DNA from: Burhinus oedicnemus
Taxonomy: Eukaryota; Chordata; Aves; Charadriiformes; Burhinidae
NCBI GenBank assembly: GCA_008921705.1
Contig: VFFE01006562.1
Span: forward strand, 1-64,000
DNA length: 64,000 nucleotides
Direction of reading: 5' to 3'
The position numbers were made by a program, and so were the translations under genes. Below the pieces are notes generated by a model. That model saw only the letters and a program-made list of their open reading frames with translations. It was not told the DNA's origin and searched no databases. This document shows positions 47,826 through 57,445 of the stretch, piece by piece (the first letter of the stretch is position 1; the number at the start of each line of letters is the position of its first letter).

Positions 47826-48421
47826 AGGCTGATGGCTCGGGCTCAAAGCATCCTAGTAAATGGGGTTCCATCAGGCTGCTGCCAGTCACCAGCAGGCTTC
47901 CCCAGGGCTCAATTTTAGGGCCGGTGCTCTTAAACGTTTTTCTCAATGATCTGGATGCAGGAATCAAACGTACATGCAGTACGTTTGCCAACGCTAGTGA
48001 AGTAGGAGGAGCCGTGGACTCCCTGGAGGGTAGAGAGGCCTTCCAGAGAGATGGGGATCGAGTAGAGAGCTGGGCAATCACCAACCGTCTGAAATTTAAC
48101 AGGAGCAAGTGCAGGATTCTCCACCTGGGCTGGGCTCATCTTGGTTATACATACAAACTGGGGGGACGAGAGGCTGGAGAGCAGTCGCGCAGAAAGAGAT
48201 CTGCCTCTTCTACGAGGAGGTGTCAATAGAAATTGTTATCAAGCATTGCCGCAGGCTGCCCAGGGAAGTGGTGGAATTGCCATCCCTGGAGGTACTTAAA
48301 AGATTGGTAGACGTGGTGCTTAGGGACATGGTTTAGTAGTGGTTTTTGCATTGTTAGGTTGATGGATGGACTCAATGATTTCAAAGGTCCCTTCCAGCCT
48401 AGGTGGTTCTATGATTCTATG
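47826..48421 (+). mobile_element. CR1 LINE fragment: RT C-terminal part and 3' UTR
   Basis: The plus strand reads a degraded RT segment (NDLDAGIKRTCSTFAN, where live elements have a FADD box, then LKFNRSKCRILHLGW). An internal deletion leads to the 3' UTR (LPREVVELPSLEVLKRLVDV) and a clean TTCTATGATTCTATGA tail. It is inserted head-on against the minus-strand CR1 pieces on both sides. Confidence 0.88.
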
Positions 48422-48424
48422 ACA

Positions 48425-49135
48425 TCTGGGAAGTTAAAGTCACCTATAAGGACAAAGGCAGTTGATCTCCAGATATCCCTTAATTCCTTGTAGAATAATA
48501 CATCGGTGTCATCATCCTGGCTGGGCAGTTAATAGTAAACTGCGAGTACAATATCCGCTTTATTTGCTTTCCCCTTCATGCTCACCCAGAGGCTCCCAAC
48601 CATGTTGTCCCCAGCTGCAAACGCTGTATGGTTGGACCGCTCATTTACATACAGCACTACCTCGCTGCCTCACCAGCCCTGCCTTTCTCTCCTAAAGAGC
48701 CTATAAGCATCCATCACGGCACACCAGTCACAGGACTCATCCCACAGGTTTCTCTTACGCCCATGATGTTGTAGCTCTGGACAAGCTCCTCTTGTTTATT
48801 CCTCATGCTGCACGCTTTACTATAGTAGAGACATTTCAAACATGCTCCAGTGTACTGAGCACATCGTGGAGCGGACTGAAGGACCTCGCTAGCGCACCGT
48901 CCCTCAAATACTGGCGTGCCACCCCCAGCCTTATCTCTAGCGAGCCTGTGTTTATGCCTGGCCCCCTTCAAATCTAGTGTAAAGGTGTGTCCATGAGTCC
49001 TGCTAACTCCTGTGCAAAGATCCTTTTTCCCCTTTGGAAAAGTGAACCCCATCTGTTGCGAGCCAGCCTGGTGTCATGTAGACCGATCCGAGATCAAAAA
49101 AACCCACAATTCTGCTGGTGACACACGTAATGGAG
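48425..49135 (-). mobile_element. CR1 LINE ORF2 endonuclease-domain fragment
   Basis: Minus-strand translation in several broken frames gives the APE-type endonuclease landmarks of CR1 in order: LKCLYYSKACSMRNKQEEL near 48.8 kb, VVLYVNERS near 48.65 kb, KGKANKADIVLAVYY near 48.55 kb, and STAFVLIGDFNFPDV at the left end. Frameshifts and stops make it inactive. No reverse-transcriptase part is attached. Confidence 0.85.
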
Positions 49136-49146
49136 CCAGGTATTGG

Positions 49147-49425
49147 AATCATAGAATTGTTCAGGTTGCAAAAGACCTTTAAGGTCGTTGAGTCCAACCA
49201 ATAGCCTAGCGCTGCCACTAAACCATGTCCCTGAGCACCACATCTACTCATCTTTTAAATACCTCCAGGGATGGTGGCTCAACCGCGTCCCTGGGCAGCC
49301 TGTTCCAACGCTTGACAGCCCTATCTGTGAAGAAATTTTTCCTAATATCCAATCTAAACCTGCCCTGGTGCAACTTGAGGCCATTTCCTCTCGTCCTGTT
49401 GCCTGTTAGCGACCCCCACCTCCTT
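49147..49425 (-). mobile_element. CR1 LINE 3' end, minus strand
   Basis: The plus strand begins GAATCATAGAATTGTTCAGG, the reverse complement of a CR1 tail, then reads the 3' UTR backwards through 'CTCCAGGGATGGTGGCTCAA' and 'TGCCCTGGTGCAACTTGAGG'. It abuts the endonuclease fragment at 49135. It is a separate, 5'-truncated insertion. Confidence 0.9.
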
Positions 49426-49449
49426 GGTTAAACTACAACACCTGGGCAT

Positions 49450-50090
49450 TGCCAAAGTGTTGTCCCAAATCTGGGTTCTTTACCCAATGCGCAAGCCAAT
49501 AGCACACAGAGCGGAGGTGTTTCTAAGTTTATTCCATTAATGCGCAGAAATGGGGTGCTCGTCCCAAAATGGGAGCACACCTCAGTTTCAAAAATCTCCA
49601 CTCTATACACTATGACACATTCAAACAATTCATATTCATTGCTATTCTCTTTAATGATTGGTCAAGATTTCTTCGCTTCCCATGTAAATTAGTGCGCAGA
49701 CTCTGCCTTCTTCTTCCATCGCTCTCTTCTGAGTAGGCGGTATCATTTGGGTAGGTGGTCAGTGACTCGGTGGTCACGATCTCCCCCTGCCGAAATCACC
49801 TTTTACCTCCTTCTGCCCTAATCTTGGCAGTTCCAGGTGGTTTTCTCGGCTTGCTGACCAGGCCTACAGTTCATCACTCTCTTGACAGGAATATCCTACT
49901 TATCAACAAAGCTACATTGTCTAGTGGCTAGCTCCTTAATCGAATCGTAGATAATCACGCCTCGTTACTATTTCTCTATTTTAATATTAGGTAAATAACT
50001 AAATAGGCTTGGGGCAGCATAGAGGACTTCAGCAGCAGCAGCAGGTTTCCTTAGTCGCTTCAGTTACAGTTTACATTTCATTTTTCTAGC
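49450..50090 (-). mobile_element. Probable LTR remnant, unresolved family
   Basis: Minus-strand reading shows an AATAAA-containing stretch (GGAATAAACTTAG, near 49529) followed by a short U5-like end. Upstream is a U3-like region with a GGGGGAGATCGTGA block near 49785. I could not find clean TG/CA ends or a target duplication, so limits are approximate and the identification is tentative. Confidence 0.35.
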
Positions 50091-50109
50091 CAATGTCAAT
50101 CCCACTGCC

Positions 50110-50761
50110 ACAAAAGCCACGGCGGGAGAGTCAGAGGCGGTGTCGCGACCCGCCTGTCGCAGCGGCGCGGCCGCGCTCGGCGCGCGCGGGCTCTGCCTGA
50201 GGGAAGGAAACCGCCGGGCCAGGCGAGAGACCCGCAGCTCTCGCGAGAGACGCTGAGGCGGCGCGAGCAACGTTACAGCGGAGCAACGGCGGGAGATTTA
50301 AACGCCGGTTAAGGGAAACCGCCCGTCAGTCAGCGAGGGGAGCTGCTGCGGAGCCGGGCCGACCCGCAGCGGCGCGGCGGAGCTGGGCGAACAGGCGGTT
50401 TTCCTGAGGTGAAGACGCGCCGGGGCAGCGGAGAGACCCTCCGGGAGCTGATAGCTCTGGTGGGAGGCGCCGAGGAGGCCTGGGTCTTGCCAGAGCGACG
50501 GCGACCACCCCCACGGCTACGACAAGCGGATCTCAGGCTGCAGGAGGTGCCTCCACCTTTCTCCTGGGGCAGGGGGAGGCAGCAGACCTGCCTGCCAAAG
50601 GTGTGCCCGGGTTGAGGACCTGCTGCAGGAGGTGGTGAGGAGGCTGCGTGGCATCAGGGAGGCTGAGGAGGAGATGGAGAGCTGGTTCCAAGCACAGCCT
50701 GCAGCGGACCCACAGCCAAACAAGCAAAAACTCCCCCAACGATTCTGTGGTTCTATGACAT
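50110..50761 (+). mobile_element. CR1-like element: GC-rich 5' end and ORF1 start fused to a 3' tail
   Basis: The left 300 bp is a CpG-rich leader. It is followed by an ORF1-like reading (CARVEDLLQEVVRRLRGIRE, then EEEMESWFQAQ, around 50600-50700) and then directly by a GATTCTGTGGTTCTATGACA tail. That is the front and the very end of a CR1 with everything between deleted. Most CR1 copies lack the 5' end, so this is unusual. An alternative is that the CpG block is a host promoter and only the right part is CR1. Confidence 0.5.
50238..50249. promoter_or_regulatory. TCTCGCGAGA core-promoter palindrome
   Basis: CTCTCGCGAGAG is an exact palindrome containing the TCTCGCGAGA element, which is known to drive strong, often bidirectional transcription from CpG-rich promoters. 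It lies within the CpG-rich leader at 50.1-50.45 kb. No recognised functional gene starts here. Confidence 0.6.
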
Positions 50762-51323
50762 CTCCCTACTTTCCTAACTAGCAAAATAGCCATAGACTTA
50801 AAGAAAAATCCCCAAATCTAAAGACCCAAGCCAGAAAACTCCCCAACTAGAAACAAATGAACATTTGCCAAGCAATCTACTTTGAGCGGAGACTATATTT
50901 ACACTAAGAAGGATTTAGCTGACTGTTAATTTGCCACTTTTTATTTTGCTTTGAAAACACTCATAGAGACTAATGGCTTGTAAGATATTATGTATTTTAA
51001 CATAAAACAGAGCGAGGCCAGATGGCTGACCCAAAGGGTTGCTGGTTAGAAGGATTTCAGGAACTTCCCCATTTCTTGGTGGCAAATGCAGTTTGAGGGA
51101 GTTGCACTAAAGCTATAAAGACAGTAGACTAACCAACCTTCAAAAATAAACTGTGGCGAACTACATTCAGAAATACCAAAACAGTATCCAAGTTTTAACT
51201 TGAATCCCAAATGGTCGAAAAGTAGAACCAAGTGCAACAGGAGAATCAGCCAACAGAAGGGTTTGTTATGTGAGAATCACAGCTTTGACCCTCTCCTCTG
51301 TTTTTTCACTTGTCTCTAACCAG
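50762..51323. other. Gene-free stretch before the first DGLUCY remnant exon
   Basis: AT-rich sequence with no recognised repeat. It presumably belongs to the old DGLUCY intron, because a good polypyrimidine tract and acceptor lie at its right end. No upstream DGLUCY exon was found in it. Confidence 0.45.
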
Positions 51324-51465
51324 ATTTGATCACCTGATACCAATAGAGCATGCTGGGATGGCTGCTGATAGCAATTATTACAATGCCAGGCAAGTTAACA
51401 TTAAACATCATCTAGTGGATCCCATAGCTCCACTGCACAAACCATTCCAGGAGTCAGAACAACAG
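51324..51465 (+). pseudogene. DGLUCY: DGLUCY (D-glutamate cyclase) remnant exon A, frameshifted
   Basis: DGLUCY is a mitochondrial enzyme that converts D-glutamate to 5-oxo-D-proline. This exon has an intact acceptor (TCTCTAACCAG) and donor (CAACAG/GTATGT). It reads [20 protein letters not shown], then [14 protein letters not shown], matching the vertebrate C-terminal cyclase domain (DUF4392 family). After DPI only 8 nt (51427-51434) stand where about 18 are expected. The family sequence then resumes in another frame as [11 protein letters not shown], up to the donor. An extra CAT codon (KHH for KH) lies just before. The net deletion is a frameshift, so the exon cannot make the normal protein. 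Confidence 0.82.
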
Positions 51466-54400
51466 GTATGTGTGAGTTTGTGCTATATTCTCAGAAGCAT
51501 GAACAGCACAAAACAGGAACTCTTACTGGAAGTGAAGCGAGGCAGGTGCTGAATAACTGCTTGTGGGCTACAGCTGTTTGTTATGGTTGAATTTAGAGAC
51601 TGTTGCAGGAGAAAAATTAGAGGTTTCTATTGAAGAGTTCTCACAACCAAAAAAAAAAAAAAGAGTTGATTTCAAAGTTATTTAAAGACAAAAAAGCAAG
51701 TCCAGATGTGTGTGTTATCTGTACATGAGTGTGCATACATAGGCTTCTCTAAGTGTAGTTTTTGACACTGACTTTATTCAGTATTTTATGTGTGAAAGGT
51801 AGCATAGAAAGCAAGTGACTACTGAATGGAAACATTAAATATTAAAATACTATAGTTATTTTTATGATTGTTACACCTGTGTTAAAACAGCAGTCTGGAT
51901 AGAATCTTAGTTTATATCGCCTTTTAGCAGTACATTCTCTTGAGCAGGGATTGTGTATTTGCAGCTATTATAAAAGTGCCTTCTCTAACACAATATACAT
52001 ATACAAGCATAATCTTTAAAGGATTACATTGTTTCCTGCCAAAACTGCATTAACTTTGACTAATACATCTAATAAGAGTGCTGTTATTCACAGGGTGCTT
52101 CTCTCTTTTGTCAATAGTCCTTTTTTTCCTGAAAACTGACTTGTATCTGGTTTTGAAAGAATATGCCATAGATCAAGGATTCCCAGATATATAAAAAGTG
52201 TTGTACAACGTCCTTGTACAATCAAATGCTTTGTGCTACACTGTGTGGCCCAAAATGGAGTTAGGAAGTATATAATCTATATAAATATTTGAAACAAAAT
52301 TAGAAACAAGTGTCACAAAATTAGAAATAAATGTCCATGCCAGGCTGATTTCAGTCACATCCAAACATGTCTGCTGATCTGGCTTTTTTTCTTCTTGTAG
52401 TGCTGTGGACTCACTCCTAAATATTACCAAAAGCCCTGCAACTTTGACTTCTCAGTGGTGATGTTTTTCAAATGTTTCTGCATAATTTAGAGAGCTCCTG
52501 CAGAGATGATGTGTAGTCTGATTTCACTGTATTGGAATAATTTAAAAGCTGTATAGAAGAAGAGTTCACTGGTATTTTTTGTATTATCTTAAAACTTGTA
52601 ATACATTTTACTTAAACTTAATTCAAATTTTTGTCCTGTTCCTAAAGAGTAACTTTCAACGTTCAAAAGGAGCACTGTAGATGGCACTCTGTTTGCAATC
52701 TCAGCAGAGAAGCCGAAGATCGGCTAAGGATAGAAAAAGCTCTCTTTCATAAGGATTTTTAGCAAAATGCCTCAGAGCTTTATCTGCTGCAGTTAATTTA
52801 ATTATTCTGTCCCTGCTTTTAGACTGTTGATACAAGCACTTGGTCTCTCCGGCTAATGTGTAACACCACATCCTGATTCCTTTAATAAAAATACTCTCAT
52901 CTCTTAAAATATCTCCCAGAACAGCTCAAAGTATATTCATGATTTGGCAGAGTTTGGCATGTTCTGCACAGCAGGAATTTGAACTCTGTTCAGCAGAATT
53001 CAGGTTTTTTTAAACATTCTCTGAATATTCAAATACACTGTGAAGTGTCATTAATTAAAACTACCACGAGCTTGTGAATAACAAGAAAAGAAGCAGTTAT
53101 CCAGATTCACTGTGTCCCATTGCTGTGAATTTTCTCTAAGAGATATCTGCATAGAAAATGGTTTAACAAGCCATAGGCTTCAAAAAACAATGAAGGTATC
53201 TGCTCTGCTCTCCCATGGAATTTGAGTACATGGATATTCTACGCTGGAGAACAAATTGACTATCTATAGAAAAATAATGTAACTTTTTCTTACATTGTCT
53301 GTTACCTAGTTAACATTCCTTATTTTGCTTATCATACTAACTTTTTCTGTCTGTTTTCTAATTTGATTACAATTTCTTGGGATGGCTGTTGGCTTTTTCA
53401 ATGTATTTCTGCAAAGCTTAGCTTAACAAGGCACGAACCTGGGCTGTGGCCTTTGCATCTTGTCTGTCATTGCTGATGATAATGTATTGCTACTGATTAT
53501 GATTTTGATTTTGATTATGATTTTCTCTGATGAGGTTATCTTTCACTCTTTTCATAGAATCATAGGTTCTTCATGGTTAGTAGGAATTTGGAGGCATATG
53601 TCTAGTTCCAAAATAAAATGCCCATTGGAGCAGAGTACTCAGATAACTCTATAGACTAGAAAAGGATACCAGAAAGATCCCATGTTCTGCTGTGCGGAAG
53701 TCTTTGTATAGCGTGCTTGGTGGCAAGAAGTACTGTGTTAGTAGGTGAAGAGGGGAAATATTAGAACATTTGTTATACACTGATTAATTGCTGTCAAGTT
53801 TTGCATTTGAAACAAGATTTGTGTTTTAAAAAAAAATCTGATCTAGGAGTCTGACCACAGAGAAATCATGAACAATGCCTACAATTGTATGGGTACCGAT
53901 ATCATAAAAAGTCATGGAATAAGCAACAACATTCAGGAATATACAAAATAAGATGACATGAAATACTGAGGTTGGAAGGACTCATTTTCCACAAAAGATT
54001 GAAATACAGGATTAAGAGATGTTACCAAAACCACATACTTTTCTTTAAGCTGTCATACAATTGACATAGCTATATCCTATTTATATAGGAGCTAATGAAA
54101 AACTTTCCAAAGTACTGCATGAAAAAATTTGGTCACACTTGTTTCCTTGTCAGTCTTCTGTACTAAAAATCATTTGCATGAAGTTTCCTGCATTTTTCAT
54201 GAATGTAGTTTTAGAAAACAAGTGGTCAGTGAAAGCTTGCGTGGAAGGTCCAACAGAACTCTTTTTCCTCTGCCTGGAAAGTGCTCTGGCCTTCAGGAGA
54301 AGAGGATTTATCTTATCTATTTTCAGACATCTGTATTGGGGATGTCTGCCTTGGGGTGAGATGAACTGAATGTTTGAAGTGTCTGGTTCTCTCTGCTGAC

Positions 54401-56322
54401 TTCAGATGAAGTCTAGCTGACTAGCTCATGTGTAGATGTCTGCGTTTTGTCAGGTGAATCTCACTCTGGAAATCTATAGTAAAATGTAGTCCTCTGCCAA
54501 TGTGTAGAGGAAGGAGAAAACAGATGTTTCAGGAAAATTTTCAGTGTGGTGTTCTTTTCCTCCCAGTGTAATGCTAACAGGATCCATCCCCAGCAGCAGA
54601 TCTACTAACTGCATAACCATCCTGGTGACAGGACTTCCTCAAAGACAAGAAAAAGCAAAGCAAGGCTGATACAAAACCCCCCTGAGAAATGGATTAGTAT
54701 CTTTCAGTTAAAGAAACTCCTGATGATCTTCAAAGGGCAAGAGTTTGTTTTAGCCTTTTTAAAGAATATTAAGAGCAAAATTTTGGATTTTGAATATAAG
54801 AAAAATCAAAAGGTTGTGTGGATTCCTACAAAACAGTAGTAACTACCATATTTGTATATGATGATAGACACACCATGATTATGTCTTTACCTTTTTGAAA
54901 AGTACTACCAACAAACAGGTTTTTTAGAAAGCACTGTTAAATCCCAACACTGGAATAAATGTGAACAGATTATTAAGGCAGATAAGAAAAAAAATTAGCT
55001 CTTTTGTGGCAAATCCTTTTATGTAAGTTATGTGTCACTCAGTTACGCTCCCCTTGACTATTTAGACTTAAGGAGCTGAGGAAAAAATTGCTGCTGAGAA
55101 ATAATTTTCTGTTTCATTTAAAGAAGAAATTTGCTACAGATTTATGCGAGGCATTTATGCAGTTACTAAAACTGTTAAAATTATCAATTTTCAGGGCTTG
55201 AAGTGTAAATTATAAATACTATAATTTCTCTCCTCTAACACATGCTATGCACTTGAGTACAGTCACATTTCACATTCAAATATGATACACTGCAGTGAGG
55301 AGTTGGAGCTCTTCGCTGTTCTGTTTCACAGACATTAACTAGGATTTTTCTATAGAATCTTCAAACTTGAGAAGATGCCATTTGGACTAACAGGTGAAAG
55401 AGAAATGTTAATTTCCATTTAAGTAGATGGAATTTTTTTGCATTTTGTATACATTGGTAACAGACTAAATGTACTATCCAGCTTTCATGTAAGCTGCTGT
55501 TTCATGTTTTATCCTCATCTCCAGATCTCTGAACATCTAACAATTTTGTGTCCCAAATGTAGGGTTGCCCAGAATTTTCCTGAAATGACATGGGTCCCAT
55601 TGATTTTACTGAAATCACTGAGACAAATACATAGTGTTTCTACTTGACCAACAAAAATAAAGGCCCCACACCCTGAATAGAAGAACACTTTAAAAAAAAT
55701 AGACGAGCTGTTTTTTTCATAAACTGCTACAAAAAATGAAAACAGTAATGGTACACAGGGTTTGGGCTCTTTGTACACTGTGGCACAACAATAGTGATGT
55801 TTTGTGAAACAGACTGCCAGTGCAGTAAGTCCTACTTCTGCCAAAGTCCATTACATATATTTTTGCTTATCTTTCTGCAATAACTGCTACTTTTGGTCTC
55901 TTTTTAATTAAAGCTTGTAACAAACCAAAGTTTTCTGTTCTTGCTTTACTATAGAGTCATAGGCTAATTTCTCAGGTTTATTTGGTATTCATTTTCTATC
56001 TTCTTTCTCTATTTGTGCTAATGTACTTACGATAATGCATTATATAGAACGCTCATTTAAGGCCTTCCGTAAGCAAAGTTTACTATCTTCATTCTGTCTG
56101 CAGTTCATGAGCACTTGATAATTTCGATTTCTTTTGCCTGCACCAGTACAGCATGTATTACATATATACACTTACAGGTTAGCATGTGAGAGGAGATGCT
56201 TTCAGCTATTTTATTCACAGTCTTTTGTTTTTAAACACTTTTGATGAAAAAGGACAAGTCATCTCGTGTGGAGCTATGAACTGGGTTCATACTCATTTGG
56301 TCTTTTCCTCTTTTAATAAAAG
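51466..56322 (+). other. Former DGLUCY intron
   Basis: About 4.9 kb between the two recognised DGLUCY exons. It is AT-rich, with a small GATTTT/GATTAT simple repeat near 53493-53530. No other DGLUCY exon or gene was recognised, and no recent CR1 is visible. Confidence 0.5.
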
Positions 56323-56444
56323 TGTTGGAGATGGAAGAAATGAATTAGGAATGGGCAAAGTAAAATATGCTGTAAAGAAGCACATAAAAAAAAATTGAGA
56401 TATTATAGCTCGTGATGTTGAAGCTGGTTTTACTATTGTAGCTG
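56323..56444 (+). pseudogene. DGLUCY: DGLUCY remnant exon B, with in-frame stop
   Basis: After an acceptor (polypyrimidine tract, then AATAAAAG) the exon reads VGDGRNELGMGKVKYAVKKH, then IKKN, a TGA stop at 56396-56398, then DIIARDVEAGFTIVAG and a donor (G/GTAAGG). Vertebrate DGLUCY has VGDGGNELGMGKV here, so the second glycine of the GDGG loop is also changed. The stop follows an expanded A-run that is three bases longer than expected. At the 5' edge one base seems to be missing from the split glycine codon. Together with exon A this shows decay rather than a single error. Confidence 0.85.
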
Positions 56445-57224
56445 GTAAGGGATTTTTTCAGAGATGGGAGAGTTGCTGATGTTTGGGAATAGAACTGACA
56501 GGAAAACATCTGTGTTTTCGACTAATTTGTATTGGCCCTTTCTTTGTATGACCAAGTCATCATTAGCAAACAAATCTGTCTCTGTATTATGTCCATTTTC
56601 TGAATAGTTAAGCAACTACAGCTCCAGCAGGAATGACTGAAAATTGAGGATGTTCTATGAAGAAATTGCATTTAATTGGAAATAGTTGGGCAAACTATCA
56701 AGTAAGGTTTGTTCCACCATATCTGTAAGAACTTACCAGTTTTACTGGCAAAGTACCTCTATAGAGACTTGGACAAAACCAATAAGCTTGTGACCTCCAA
56801 GAATGCTAAGAAAAATGTAATCCATCTACCATAGATATTGGCCACAACAGTGGAGTATTTCTCCTGAGATGACAGTACATTCTGCATGAAATTTCAACCA
56901 AGCACCTCTTAAGTATTTTAGAGTAGGTCTTACTTTTATTTTAATTCTTGACCTTTTGCTTTCTCATCTAAAGGTCAAAAAGCTGAAACTGATCCTGATG
57001 TTTAGCATAGCCATATAGCCACTTATTCTTTGACTTAACAAAGTGTATGGCACCTTTCAGTGCAATCTTTTCCAAAAATAGATTAATTACTGTTCATGTT
57101 TCCATGTTTTTTTCCAGTTACATGTACTTTTTTTGCCCTTTAAATTAACATATCCTAAAAACTAGTATGACCAAAATTCCTGACAATGAGATACTGTTAT
57201 TAAATGTGATATTGTGTACAGGAA
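56445..57224 (+). other. Gene-free stretch after the DGLUCY remnant
   Basis: The terminal DGLUCY exons (family sequence VSNWGGYAL and onwards) should follow on this strand, but none was recognised here or up to 61.2 kb. No repeat was recognised in this part. Confidence 0.5.
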
Positions 57225-57445
57225 ATTGCCAGTTCCTAAGCCACTATCCGTCATATTTGAGAAGTCATGGCAGTCTGGTGAAGTTCCTGCTGACTGGAAA
57301 AGGGGAAATGTAACCCCCATTTTTAAAAGGGAAAAAGGGAAGACCCAGGGAACTGCAGGCTGGTCAGTCTCACCTCTGTGCCTGGCAAGATCATGGAGCA
57401 GATCCTCCTGGAAACTATGCTAAGGCACATGGACATCTTAGAGGC
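57225..57445 (+). mobile_element. CR1 LINE reverse-transcriptase fragment
   Basis: It reads [20 protein letters not shown], then GNVTPIFK, and in a shifted frame [21 protein letters not shown]. This is the fingers part of CR1 RT. It stops at the point where the next copy begins with an earlier part of ORF2, so it is a separate insertion. Confidence 0.8.

Noticed and set aside
53493..53530. Repeated GATTTT/GATTAT units considered as a CRISPR-like or tandem array
   Set aside because: A short imperfect microsatellite without spacers, in a vertebrate intron.
56685..56720. TTGGGCAAACTATCAAG stretch considered as the next DGLUCY exon (NWGGYAL region)
   Set aside because: Only a vague similarity, no acceptor upstream, and nothing following that matches the family.
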